39,218 nucleotides of DNA, taken from the NCBI GenBank assembly GCA_947581645.1, contig CANPVF010000161.1:1-39218 (forward strand), written 5' to 3'. The notes under the pieces are model-generated. The model worked only from the letters and a program-made list of their open reading frames with translations, did no database searches and was not told the origin of the DNA. Below, in pieces: positions 7,888 to 16,263 of this stretch (position 1 is its first letter; each line of letters begins with the position of its first letter). A program made the translations under genes and the position numbers. Source of the stretch: Candidatus Caribbeanibacter nitroreducens (GTDB lineage Bacteria; Gemmatimonadota; Gemmatimonadetes; Palauibacterales; Palauibacteraceae).

Positions 7888-8286
7888 TTGAACCACCACG
7901 CCGACAGCGACTCGGACTGGCCCCCTCCCGAGGCGGACGAGGGGACCGACTCCACCCTGCGCGCGAAGTATCTCGATTACTGCTCCGCCCGGATCTCGGA
8001 GATCTTCCTCGCCCTCTCCGACGATCGCATCTACGACATCATGGAGGAGGCCGCCCACGAGGCCGGCCTCGAGCCCGGCAAGCTCGGGTACCGGACGCAG
8101 GTTCGGCTGGTCACCGAGAAGCTGCGCGAGAGCGTCCCCCTCCCGGAGATGGACGAGTGGATCCGGGAGTACCGCCAGGACCCCGAGAAATTCGAGCCCT
8201 ATCTCCTGGGCCTGGGCCAGAGCCCGGTGGAGCGGATCTGCGGCTCCGAGGGCCCGAACGACGAGGCCGGCGGACACGGGGAATGA
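7888..8286 (+). CDS. Uncharacterised acidic protein, first gene of a coupled pair
   Basis: The family was not recognised. The product is 132 aa from TTG 7888, which has GGCGGAGAC just upstream. A further in-frame TTG at 7807 lies on the candidate promoter and gives an Arg-rich start, so it is rejected. The N-terminus is acidic and disordered-looking. The middle (STLRAKYLDYCSARISEIFL to LGYRTQVRLVTEKLRESVPL) is predicted helical. The C-terminal stretch MDEWIREYRQDPEKF precedes a low-complexity tail. There is no signal peptide or membrane segment. Its stop overlaps the ATG of the next gene (ATGA), so the two proteins are translationally coupled and probably act together. Confidence 0.7.
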   Translation: MNHHADSDSDWPPPEADEGTDSTLRAKYLDYCSARISEIFLALSDDRIYDIMEEAAHEAGLEPGKLGYRTQVRLVTEKLRESVPLPEMDEWIREYRQDPEKFEPYLLGLGQSPVERICGSEGPNDEAGGHGE

Positions 8287-8597
8287 GCGACGACCGGGCG
8301 GACGGAGAAGAGGGGGACGACGCGTCGCGCCCCCAGCTCCATATGTGGGGAGGCGACGCCGAGGAGATCTCTCTCGGCACCCTGGAGGACTCCGACGACG
8401 GCCCGTGGGAGCTCTACCTGCTGGTCGAGCGCGCGGGACGCGAGCTGGTCCGCGGCAAGATCTCCTTCCGACAGGGCGACCGGCGGCTGGACACGGCGCC
8501 GATCGTGGTGGAGGAGACCGAGGAGGAGGTCATCGAGCGGGCCCGGGGCATGGACGACTCCACCCTCCGCCAGTTCCTCGTCTCCGTCCGCGACTGA
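8283..8597 (+). CDS. Uncharacterised small acidic protein, second gene of the pair
   Basis: The product is 104 aa and the family was not recognised. Its ATG overlaps the previous stop in ATGA, so translation is coupled. After an acidic N-terminus, the region DGPWELYLLVERAGRELVRG to KISFRQGDRRLDTAPIVVEE reads as a compact beta-sheet domain, followed by two helices (TEEEVIERARGMDDSTLRQF). There is no signal peptide. It ends 8 bp from the stop of the convergent glycosyltransferase. A complex with the upstream product is a reasonable but untested inference. Confidence 0.7.
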   Translation: MSDDRADGEEGDDASRPQLHMWGGDAEEISLGTLEDSDDGPWELYLLVERAGRELVRGKISFRQGDRRLDTAPIVVEETEEEVIERARGMDDSTLRQFLVSVRD

Positions 8598-8605
8598 GAC
8601 CTCCC

Positions 8606-9349
8606 TCACCGCCAGCGCGGTCGGATGGCCTCGCGCACCAGCGTGCCGATCATCGTGGCGCCCGCTCGGACCACTGCAGACGGCACCCCGCTGATCTTGG
8701 ACTCGCCCCGTTGCCGCGGCTCGAAGCGCACCGGCACCTCGCGCACCGTGAGGCCGGCCCGGAGGGCGCGCACGTGCATCTGGACGTTCCACCCGAAGTC
8801 CGGGTCGTCGAGGCCGAGGGCCAGCAGGCTCCGGAACCGGATCGCCCTCAGCGGCCCCATGTCGCGGCCGGCCCACCCGTACACCCCCCGGAGGGCGGCG
8901 CTGACCAGGGCGTTGCCGGCGGCGGCGTGGGGCGGCACACCGTCCTCCCGGCGGCGTCGGCCCAGGACCAGTTCGGCGCTCCCGCGGCGCACCGGCTCCA
9001 CGACACCGGGGAGTTCCGCCGGCCCGCGCCGGTCGTCGGCGTCCAGGAAGGCCAGCACCCCGGGGGGATGCCGGCGGCGGGCCTCCGCCGCGATCCCCGC
9101 CTGGCAGGCGCGCCCGTAGCCCGGCCGGGGTTCGGCGACGACCCGGGCCCCGGCCTCCCGGGCCACCCCGGCGGTCGCGTCCGTGGAGCCGTTGTCCACC
9201 ACCAGCACCCGGTAGTCAGGCCGGGTGTCCTCCAGGGCCGCCAGCACCTCGGGCAGGCTCTCCGCCTCGTTTCGCGCCGGGACGAGCACCGTCACGCCGC
9301 CGGCCTTCCCGCTCTCCGATGATCGGCTCGTGGCTGCCATGGTCCCCAT
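8606..9349 (-). CDS. Family 2 glycosyltransferase (dolichyl-phosphate-mannose-synthase-like)
   Basis: This 247-aa GT-A fold enzyme would transfer sugar from an activated nucleotide sugar. Visible motifs are VTVLVPARNEAESLPEVL (about 19-36), the DNGSTDAT nucleotide-binding segment and FLDADDR, the metal-binding DxD-type site. The later stretch PLRAIRFRSLLALGL to WNVQMHVRALRAGL is typical of DPM-like GT2 enzymes. There are no transmembrane anchors. ATG 9349 or ATG 9340 could be used. The start overlaps head-to-head with the GT-C gene if the latter begins at 9319. It could supply lipid-linked sugar to that GT-C enzyme, which would use such a donor; this is inference from the neighbourhood. Confidence 0.88.
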   Translation of the reverse strand: MGTMAATSRSSESGKAGGVTVLVPARNEAESLPEVLAALEDTRPDYRVLVVDNGSTDATAGVAREAGARVVAEPRPGYGRACQAGIAAEARRRHPPGVLAFLDADDRRGPAELPGVVEPVRRGSAELVLGRRRREDGVPPHAAAGNALVSAALRGVYGWAGRDMGPLRAIRFRSLLALGLDDPDFGWNVQMHVRALRAGLTVREVPVRFEPRQRGESKISGVPSAVVRAGATMIGTLVREAIRPRWR

Positions 9350-10656
9350 CGTGGGGCTCGGACGGCGAGGGCGCCACCGTGGTGGCCCTGGGCGTCGTGG
9401 AGGTCGGGCTCCTGGCCGCCGTGGGCTGGCTCCCGGGAGCGCGCGGGACCCCGCTCCCGGCCCTGGCGCTGTGGGGCGGGGCCTTCGCCTGCTACGCCGC
9501 CGCCGCGGCCCGGCTCGGCGGCCCGGGGCTGCGGCCGGGCGCCGGCGCGGAGCGGGCGCCGGGGCTGAGGACGCGGGACCTGTGGATCGTCGGGATCGCC
9601 GCGCGCCTGGCCCTGCTCCCGCTCCTCCCCCACTTCACCGACGACATCTACCGGTACATGTGGGACGGCTGGGTGCAGCTGAACGGGGTGAACCCGTACG
9701 TGCACCCGCCGGCGGCGCCGGAGCTGGCCGAGCTGCGCACGGCCTGGCACGGACTGGTGAACCACCCGGGGGTGTCGACGATCTACCCGCCGGCGGCCCA
9801 GCTCGTCTTCGCGGTCCTGGCCCTGGCCGGGCCCGCGGTGTGGGTCTTCAAGGCCGCCTGGGTGGTCGCCGACCTGGCCGCCGCGGAGGTCATCCGCCGG
9901 CTGGCCCGGCGGCGCGGGGGCGACGGCCGCCTCCCCCTGCTCCTCTACCTCTGGTGTCCGCTGCTCCTGGTGGAGGTGGCGTGGAGCGGACACCTGGAGC
10001 CCCTGGGGCTCCTGCCCATGACGCTGGCCCTGGCCGCCGGAGCCGCGGGAGGAGGTGCGTGGCTGGCCCTCTCCGCCGGCGTGAAGTTCGCCCCGGCGGC
10101 CGCCCTGCCGGCCCTCTGGCGCCGTCGCGGGGGACGGGCCGCCCTGCTCTTCGCCGCCGTGGCCGGCGCCCTGACCCTCCCGTACCTGCTGGGGGCCGGA
10201 AGCGCGATGACGGACGGGCTGCTCGAGTACGCCCGCCGGTGGTCGTTCAACCCGGGCCCCCACCGGCTGCTGTCGGCCGTGCTGGGAGGGGCGGACCCGG
10301 CCCGGTGGGCAGGCGCCGTGGCGGTGGCCGGTGTCGCGGGCTGGGCGGCCTGGCGCCGCTGGCCGCTGGAGCGGACGCTGCTGTGGACGGTCGGCGCGGG
10401 CCTGCTGGTCTCGCCCACGCTCCACCCCTGGTACGTGCTCTGGGTGCTTCCGCTGGCGGCCCTCCGGGGCAGCCGCGGCTGGATTCTCTTCACCGGTACC
10501 GCCCTGCTGGGCTACTGGCACCACGAGACGTTCATGGCCACCGGGCAGTGGCCGCAGCCGGCGTGGCTCTCGGCGCTCACCTGGGCCCCGCCGATTCTCC
10601 TCCTGGCCGTCGACGGCGCCCGGGAGCGGGAGGCTGCGTCTACTCCCGGTAGTTGA
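9319..10656 (+). CDS. Multi-pass GT-C-fold glycosyltransferase (GT87/mannosyltransferase-like)
   Basis: This is a 445-aa (or 425-aa) integral membrane protein with about 10-12 hydrophobic segments. The first external loop contains FTDDIYRYMWDGWVQLNGVN, with paired acidic residues typical of polyprenyl-phosphate-sugar-dependent GT-C enzymes, followed by PYVHPP and STIYPPAAQL. The periplasmic-side end LLVSPTLHPWYVLWVLPL is also common in this group. It probably moves a mannose or hexose from a lipid carrier onto a lipid or glycan. ATG 9319 overlaps the divergent GT2 gene by 31 bp. GTG 9379, preceded by GAGGG, avoids the overlap and is a serious alternative. The 3' end overlaps the convergent lipoprotein gene by 17 bp. 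Confidence 0.85.
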   Translation: MIGSWLPWSPSWGSDGEGATVVALGVVEVGLLAAVGWLPGARGTPLPALALWGGAFACYAAAAARLGGPGLRPGAGAERAPGLRTRDLWIVGIAARLALLPLLPHFTDDIYRYMWDGWVQLNGVNPYVHPPAAPELAELRTAWHGLVNHPGVSTIYPPAAQLVFAVLALAGPAVWVFKAAWVVADLAAAEVIRRLARRRGGDGRLPLLLYLWCPLLLVEVAWSGHLEPLGLLPMTLALAAGAAGGGAWLALSAGVKFAPAAALPALWRRRGGRAALLFAAVAGALTLPYLLGAGSAMTDGLLEYARRWSFNPGPHRLLSAVLGGADPARWAGAVAVAGVAGWAAWRRWPLERTLLWTVGAGLLVSPTLHPWYVLWVLPLAALRGSRGWILFTGTALLGYWHHETFMATGQWPQPAWLSALTWAPPILLLAVDGAREREAASTPGS

Positions 10657-11182
10657 ACGGCTTCCAGCGTCCGTTCCACTCCACCAGGACGTCCAGGATC
10701 TCGATGTAGCCCTCCTCCCCGTCCGGAGCGCGTCGCACCCACACGCGCGCGCCCTTGTGAAGGGTGAAGTCCTCGTAGTGCTCCGGCTCCCGCTGGAACT
10801 CGACGCGGACCAGCTCCAGCTCCGCTCCGCCGTACTTTCTGAGCGCGGCGTCGATTCCCTCGGTCGTGTTGTGCCGGTTCAGCTTTCGCACGTAGCCGAA
10901 GGGAAGCGTCCCCCGCTCCGGCAGGTGGGGCCACAACAGGTTCCGGTGCTCGTCGCGGGTCACCAGCAGCTTCCCGAGCCCCCGCTCGCTCCTCCGCTCG
11001 ATGGCGTCGAGAACGGCTCGCGCCACCGCCTCCGGGCTCTCCTTCGCCCGCGCCATCCCCCGTGCCTGTGCCACGTCGCCGCAGCCAGCGGCGGCCGGAC
11101 CCGTGAGGACGACGGCGATCAGCAGGGCGGCGATGACCGGCGGCGAGGCGGACCTCCGTCCGTCGCGTCGCAGTTTCTCCAT
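10640..11182 (-). CDS. Small secreted lipoprotein, function unknown
   Basis: The product is 180 aa. A basic N-terminus, a hydrophobic core and the lipobox-like AAGC with Cys34 predict a lipidated periplasmic or outer-membrane protein. The mature part begins with a helical segment (SPEAVARAVLDAIERRSERG), continues through RDEHRNLLWPHLPE and ends in a mixed-strand domain (VEFQREPEHYEDFTLHKGAR, then DVLVEWNGRWKPF). The C-terminal part resembles small cystatin/NTF2-like lipoprotein folds, but no named family was recognised. ATG 11182 has a GGAGAAGAGGAGAAG Shine-Dalgarno. It is convergent with the GT-C gene, with a 17-bp overlap. Confidence 0.82.
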   Translation of the reverse strand: MEKLRRDGRRSASPPVIAALLIAVVLTGPAAAGCGDVAQARGMARAKESPEAVARAVLDAIERRSERGLGKLLVTRDEHRNLLWPHLPERGTLPFGYVRKLNRHNTTEGIDAALRKYGGAELELVRVEFQREPEHYEDFTLHKGARVWVRRAPDGEEGYIEILDVLVEWNGRWKPFNYRE

Positions 11183-11223
11183 TCTTCTCCTCTTCTCTCC
11201 TCGCAGGTCGTGATGAACGACGA

Positions 11224-11281
11224 CAGGGGCGCCGGCTGGCGCCCCTGCTCGTCGCTGATTCCGGGCCGACGGCCGTCGGCC
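11224..11281. terminator. Two strong hairpins downstream of the surface lipoprotein gene
   Basis: CAGGGGCGCC (11224-11233) pairs perfectly with GGCGCCCCTG (11238-11247) around a 4-base loop. An 18-bp perfect palindrome spans 11264-11281 (GGCCGAC, GGCC, GTCGGCC). They follow the stop at 11311 on the minus strand. Neither has a T-run, so they may terminate, stabilise the 3' end or separate the two minus-strand units. Confidence 0.5.
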
Positions 11282-11310
11282 GTCTGTCTCGGGGTTCGGC
11301 CGGCGTAGCG

Positions 11311-13122
11311 TCAGCTACCCGGCGCGGGGCGGGAGTCGTCTCCCCCCACGGTCCACACGGTCCACCCGGAGTACCAGGCGTCCGCGACGGCAGTGCCGGG
11401 CTCGACGGCGCCGGCGTAGCTGGTCTGCTGCAGCGTGCGGCCGTCGGTGGGCATCACCAGACCGGGCCCGTTGTTGAGAGCCGAGACGTCCACCGCGGTG
11501 TAACCCGACGGCGTGCCGCTCGGGACCAGGTTGGGCGGGCTGCTCATGCTGCCGATGTCGAAGGCTCCGCTCGCGAGCTGCGGATCGGCGAGCATGTTGT
11601 TGAAGCCGCTCTCGGTGAAGAAGTTCTCGTTCTCCGACTGGCTGTAGCCGTCACCGGACTCGTCGGCCAGGTTGTCGGCCGCGGCTCCGCCCTGGGCCAC
11701 GTTCGAGTACACGATGTTGCCCTCGAAGCGGAGGGTGCTGGACGGATCCGTCTGGCCCGCCAGCCTGTTGTCGGCGTACTGGGCCGTCTGCGCGCCCTCG
11801 ACGTCGAAGCCGCTGGCGCCGAATCCCGTGACGATGCTGTTGAACACGCGGTAGTTGGAGCCCTCGCGGAGCAGGACACCCGCGTCGCTGGAGCTCCCCT
11901 CGGCGGCGATCTCGCCGCTCCCGAGGTCGACGCCCGCGCCCACGAGCGTGGCGTTGGCCAGAACCGCGGACGAGTGCGGGCTGGCGTCCGGCGTCGAGCC
12001 GTTGTTGGACAGCTCCAGGCCCTGGTCGGCGTTGTCGCCGCGCTGCTGGGCGATCAGGAACTGCATGAAGCCCTGGTAGCCGTCGGTGCCGTCGAAGCTG
12101 TCGTCACCGATGCCGGTCATGACCATGTGCGTCTGGGTCGTGGTCCCGCCGAAGGGCTCGGTACCGTCGTCGACGTTGTAGTGCACCTGGACGTAGTCGA
12201 CGGTGGTGGCGGAGCCGGTGCCCTGGAAGGCGATCCCGTTCAGCTGGTCGGTGGCGGTGACGTCGTCGCCGGCGTACTCGACGCGGACGCCGCAGAGCAC
12301 CCCGCTGTCGTCGTCGGCCTCGGTGCCGCCGTACAGGCCGGAGTCACCCTCTCCCTGGGCCTCCTGGCCGGAGTTGATGGGCGCCTGGCCGTTGATGACC
12401 AGCCCTCCCCAGTCGCCCCGGGCGCGCTGGCCCCGCGGCTGGTCGGAAGTGAAGACGATCACGCTGTCCGCCGTCGGCCTGGTGCACCCCTGGTCGTTCG
12501 GATTCGCGTCGGCGATGATCTTCGAGCCGCGCGACACGACCAGGTAGCTGCCCCGGACGCTCGTCGTCGGGTCCTTGCGGCCGTAGACGGTGGTGCCGGG
12601 CTCGATGGTGAGCGTCACGGCGTCGGCGCAGTCCCCGGACGGGCCACAGTCGCCGCCCACGAAGACGGGCCCGTCGAGCACCCAGTCCCTGTCCGCGGTG
12701 AAGGTGGTGTCCGTGGTGATGTCGCTGTCGATCACGGCGACATCGGAGTTCGGCGCCGGCACGTCCACCGATGCGGACGCGCTGTAGCCGGACGATCCCG
12801 CGCCGTTGGACGCCTGCACCTGGGCAGCGTAGGTCTGGCCCCGGTTCACGCCGCCGAACGTGGCCGTCGTGGTGCCGGACTGGACCGTCTGCGTCCGCTC
12901 GTCCGAGCTGGAGGAAATGCGCACCCCGTACTCGTCGGCGCTGGAGACGGCGTCCCAGGTGACCGTGATGGTGTCCTGGCTCACCGTGGCCTGCACGTTG
13001 CCGGGAGCGGAGGGGGCGTCAGGGCCCGTTCCGTTGTTCCCGTTGTCATCGCTGCACGCCGCCAGGGACAGCATCCCCAGCACGGCGACGATCGCAGCGC
13101 CCCTGTACATAGTCAGTTTCAT
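11311..13122 (-). CDS. Surface lipoprotein with Fn3 domain, partner of the TonB receptor
   Basis: The product is 603 aa from ATG 13122, which has a GAGGAAGAGGAA Shine-Dalgarno. A further in-frame GTG 54 bp upstream (13176) lies inside the 13171-13213 hairpins and is disfavoured. A lipoprotein signal ends at LAAC with Cys23. A fibronectin type III domain follows (about 34-125). The larger part begins around TLTIEPGTTVYGRKD, then GSYLVVSRGSKIIADANP and GDWGGLVINGQAPINSG. This pattern is known from Bacteroidota outer-surface proteins, often encoded beside TonB receptors, and probably forms a right-handed beta-helix. Several Cys pairs could form disulfides. It lies 145 bp downstream of the receptor gene in the same orientation, so it is probably part of a PhoB-controlled unit. 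The ligand is unknown; phosphate or a phosphorylated compound is inferred from context. Confidence 0.85.
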   Translation of the reverse strand: MKLTMYRGAAIVAVLGMLSLAACSDDNGNNGTGPDAPSAPGNVQATVSQDTITVTWDAVSSADEYGVRISSSSDERTQTVQSGTTTATFGGVNRGQTYAAQVQASNGAGSSGYSASASVDVPAPNSDVAVIDSDITTDTTFTADRDWVLDGPVFVGGDCGPSGDCADAVTLTIEPGTTVYGRKDPTTSVRGSYLVVSRGSKIIADANPNDQGCTRPTADSVIVFTSDQPRGQRARGDWGGLVINGQAPINSGQEAQGEGDSGLYGGTEADDDSGVLCGVRVEYAGDDVTATDQLNGIAFQGTGSATTVDYVQVHYNVDDGTEPFGGTTTQTHMVMTGIGDDSFDGTDGYQGFMQFLIAQQRGDNADQGLELSNNGSTPDASPHSSAVLANATLVGAGVDLGSGEIAAEGSSSDAGVLLREGSNYRVFNSIVTGFGASGFDVEGAQTAQYADNRLAGQTDPSSTLRFEGNIVYSNVAQGGAAADNLADESGDGYSQSENENFFTESGFNNMLADPQLASGAFDIGSMSSPPNLVPSGTPSGYTAVDVSALNNGPGLVMPTDGRTLQQTSYAGAVEPGTAVADAWYSGWTVWTVGGDDSRPAPGS

Positions 13123-13170
13123 CGTATTCCTCTTCCTCGTATTTGAGGTGGATTCGAAGCTCTCCCGCGT

Positions 13171-13213
13171 GTTCACCGCTCTGGTGAACGGTCCTCTGCG
13201 CCCACCTCGTGGG
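13171..13213 (-). promoter_or_regulatory. Intercistronic hairpins between TonB receptor and lipoprotein genes
   Basis: GTTCACC (13171-13177) and GGTGAAC (13183-13189) form a perfect 7-bp stem with a 5-base loop. CCCAC (13201-13205) and GTGGG (13209-13213) form a second small stem. In the 145-bp gap they could attenuate read-through or mark an RNA-processing site that sets different levels of the two proteins. Confidence 0.45.
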
Positions 13214-13267
13214 TGGACGATTTCCGATGTGCCGTGCCTCGTCAGGAGGCCGTGATCGATCCGGCGG

Positions 13268-16129
13268 TCATCCGCCGTAGGTGAAGCTCACGGAGAACGT
13301 CCGCCCCGTGGTATAGCGCCTCTGCACCCGCGTGATGCCGTTCATCGACTGCTCCCACAGGTGCTCGGAGTCGAGCAGGTTGGTGGCCTCGAGCTCCATG
13401 TCGACGCGGGGCCCCAGGGACTGGCTGACGGTGAAGTCGAGCTCCGGGCGCGGCTGCTCGACCACGTCGGGCTGCCCGGAGCCGCCGGCGGCGGTGATCC
13501 GCTCGCCGAAGACGTTGAAGGAGGCCCCGACCTCGGTTCCCCGGTCCGGCGTCCGGTAGTTGAGCGTCGCGCTGGCGGCGTAGTCGGACTGCCCCTCCAG
13601 GGCGCGCTCGAGGTTCGTCGGGTTGTAGATGCCGCCGCGGCGGACGTTCACCCGGGAGTCGATGAGCGCCAGGTTGCCGCCCACCGTGAACCCGCCGACG
13701 TCGTGGAGCAGGCCGAGCCGCTTCCTGGCGCCGAGCTCCGCGCCGTAGATGCGACCGTCCTCGGCGTTCTGGTAGGAGTACGCCTCGCCGGCGGCCGAGA
13801 TGAAGACCTGCTCGATGGGCTTCTCCAGCTCCTTGTAGAAGCCGCTCAGCGAGACCACCTCGCCGGCCCCCGGGAACCACTCCCAGCGGAGGTCCACGTT
13901 CGTGATCTCGGCGGCCTCCAGCTCCGGGTTTCCGAAGACCTGGCGCAGGCTGGCCGCCTCGGTGAACTGGAAGGGGGCGAGCTCCCGGAACTCCGGCCGG
14001 TCGGTGGTCCTGCTGGCGGCTGCCCGGAGGTTCATGTCGTCGGTGAGCGAGTACGTCAGGTTCACGGCCGGGAAGACGTCGGTGCGCTCCTGGCTCGACA
14101 GCAGGGTCGTGGAGTCCGTCGTCTGCGTGAGATCGCGGAGCGTCAGCTCGTACCGCTCCACCCGGGCGCCCAGTGTGGCCGTGACGTCGCCGGTCAGCGG
14201 AACGGTGATCATCCCGTAGCCGGCGATTCGGTCGTCGTCGGCCGTGTAGGTGTCACCGGGCTCGGAGAGCTCCGTGAGCATCAGGCTGTTCACCCCGTCC
14301 AGGCTCCCGGAGACGTTCTGCGGCGTCAGCACCGAGTCCAGGCTGGTGATCGACGCCCCCTGGTTGAAGCGCCAGCGGAAGCGGCGCGCCGCGAAGTCAC
14401 GTCCCCGGTCCCGGGCCGAGACGCCGACCTTGACCTCCGTGTCCCGCTCGGTGAGGAGCTCGAAGGGGATCGTGAGGTCGAGCCCCCCGCTGACGTCCGT
14501 CTCCGTCAGGTCGCTGAACAGGTAGCGGGCGCTCTCGCCCGTGTTCTCGAGAACGAAGGGCTCGTCCTCGTCGGTGAACCCGCGCTTGTAGATGGCCTCG
14601 CGCAGACCCGGCTCCTCCCGCTTCGCCCGGGCGGCGCCGCCCCGCCACTCCAGGCGGAGGTCGCCGGGTACCTGGTGCTCGCCGGAGAGCTGTCCCCAGG
14701 CCATCTCCCGGGCGATGAACCGCAGCCGCTCGTCCCGGAGCACTCCGCCCAGGTCCTCCCGGTTGGGGCCGACGTAGGTCCGTGCCTCGTCGGAGCCGTG
14801 CCGGTTGTAGAGCGTCTTCAGGCTGATCTGGTGCTTCGGCGTCGGCTGGTAGGTGAAGTTTCCGATGCCGCCCCACTCCACGTCCTGGCTGCCCCGCGTG
14901 AACTCGTAGTTCACGTTGGGCTCGACCTCGCGCTCGGCCACCAGCTCCGGGTCGAAGGCCGTGGTCCTCCACTTCCTCTCGATCTCGTCCCGGCGGATCG
15001 AGTAGCTGTTGGCATAGCTCCCGGCGAGGAAGTAGCCGAAATCGTCGCCGAAGACCTCGGTGCGGTCGCCCAGGGCGAAGCTCCAGTCCACGTTGCTGGG
15101 GGTCGAGCCGGCGGTGGGGGAGAACTGCGAGAGATCGCCGAGGAGCGACTCGCCCAGGCGCTCGCGGCTGGAGGCGCTGGCCGGCAGCGACTGTCCGCTG
15201 AGGCCGCCCAGCTCCTCGGTCATGGTCGACGGCATCTTGCGGCTGCCGTCGTCGATCCCCAGGAAGTCCAGCGACCCGCCCGGGTAGTTCAGGTAGCCGT
15301 CGTTGAACTGGCTCCGGGTGTTGACGCTGCTGCCCACCGAGAACTTCGCGGTAAACCGGTCCGGGAACTCCTTCGTCTCGATCTGCACCGTCCCGCCCGA
15401 GAAGTCCGCCCCCTCGTCCGGCGTGTAGGTCTTCTGGACCTTCACGCTCTGGAGGAAGCCCGCCGGGAAGAGGTCCAGCGGCACCACCGACTTCTCCGGC
15501 TCCGGGCTCGGAAGCGGCGATCCGTTCAGGGACGTCTGGCTGTATCGCTTCCCCAGCCCCCTCACGAAGACGTATTTCCCCTGTGTCACCGTGACACCGG
15601 CGATCTGCTTCGCCGACTCGGCCGCGTTCGACACGGGGAGACCGGAGATCTGCTCCTCGCCGACGGCGTCGCTGACCGTCAGGGACTGCTTCTGCTCGTC
15701 CAGCAGGGCCGCCGCCGACCCCTTCTCCTGCTCCACGGAGACCGTGAGGTCGTTGACCTCCACGGCCTCGGGGGAGAGCGTGACGTCGAGGCTCGTCGCC
15801 TGACCCGCCTCGATGGTCACCCCCGTCACCGTCTTCCGCGAGAAGCCGAGGCTGCTCACGACCAGCTCGTGGGTTCCGGCCGGAACCTGGCTCAGCTGGT
15901 AGCGGCCGTTCAGGTCCGTCAGGGTCCCGATTCGGGTGCCCTGGAGCTGGACCGTCGCCGACGAGACGGGCGATCCGTCCTCGGAGTCGACGACCTGTCC
16001 CTGGATCCGGCCGGTCGCCCGGTCGGTGTCCTGTGCGGGAGCGGGTGCGGCCGCGGCCAGGAGTGCCGCCGCGGCGACGACGCTGGCGAGCCTGCTGCCG
16101 GGGGGGCTGGCCGGTGCTGTTCGGGTCAC
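13268..16129 (-). CDS. TonB-dependent receptor with carboxypeptidase-regulatory domain
   Basis: This 953-aa outer-membrane active transporter begins with a signal peptide ending AAAAPAPAQ. An N-terminal carboxypeptidase-regulatory-like beta domain follows (about 40-125; GQVVDSEDGSPVSSATVQLQ, GRYQLSQVPAGTHELVVSSL). A plug comes next (about 130-260; KYVFVRGLGKRYSQTSLNGS and DEGADFSGGTVQIETKEFPD). The C-terminal beta-barrel ends FSVSFTYGG, without a T9SS tail. GTG 16129 is chosen for its AGGAGG Shine-Dalgarno. Upstream at 16264-16318 are four 11-bp-periodic repeats like those before the pst operon, so it is probably induced by PhoB in phosphate starvation. The substrate cannot be read from the sequence; phosphate esters, polyphosphate or metal-phosphate complexes are possible. 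Confidence 0.92.
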   Translation of the reverse strand: MTRTAPASPPGSRLASVVAAAALLAAAAPAPAQDTDRATGRIQGQVVDSEDGSPVSSATVQLQGTRIGTLTDLNGRYQLSQVPAGTHELVVSSLGFSRKTVTGVTIEAGQATSLDVTLSPEAVEVNDLTVSVEQEKGSAAALLDEQKQSLTVSDAVGEEQISGLPVSNAAESAKQIAGVTVTQGKYVFVRGLGKRYSQTSLNGSPLPSPEPEKSVVPLDLFPAGFLQSVKVQKTYTPDEGADFSGGTVQIETKEFPDRFTAKFSVGSSVNTRSQFNDGYLNYPGGSLDFLGIDDGSRKMPSTMTEELGGLSGQSLPASASSRERLGESLLGDLSQFSPTAGSTPSNVDWSFALGDRTEVFGDDFGYFLAGSYANSYSIRRDEIERKWRTTAFDPELVAEREVEPNVNYEFTRGSQDVEWGGIGNFTYQPTPKHQISLKTLYNRHGSDEARTYVGPNREDLGGVLRDERLRFIAREMAWGQLSGEHQVPGDLRLEWRGGAARAKREEPGLREAIYKRGFTDEDEPFVLENTGESARYLFSDLTETDVSGGLDLTIPFELLTERDTEVKVGVSARDRGRDFAARRFRWRFNQGASITSLDSVLTPQNVSGSLDGVNSLMLTELSEPGDTYTADDDRIAGYGMITVPLTGDVTATLGARVERYELTLRDLTQTTDSTTLLSSQERTDVFPAVNLTYSLTDDMNLRAAASRTTDRPEFRELAPFQFTEAASLRQVFGNPELEAAEITNVDLRWEWFPGAGEVVSLSGFYKELEKPIEQVFISAAGEAYSYQNAEDGRIYGAELGARKRLGLLHDVGGFTVGGNLALIDSRVNVRRGGIYNPTNLERALEGQSDYAASATLNYRTPDRGTEVGASFNVFGERITAAGGSGQPDVVEQPRPELDFTVSQSLGPRVDMELEATNLLDSEHLWEQSMNGITRVQRRYTTGRTFSVSFTYGG

Positions 16130-16263
16130 GCTGAAACCTCCTGCGATCGATGTATCCGAGACGTCGGAGCTGCGAGTCTGTTGGGTCCGACACGGCGAGA
16201 ATCAGGCGCTTCGGCACGGACGGCCGGTCGACCGTCGTCCTTTCCTTCCCCGATTCGGATGGG

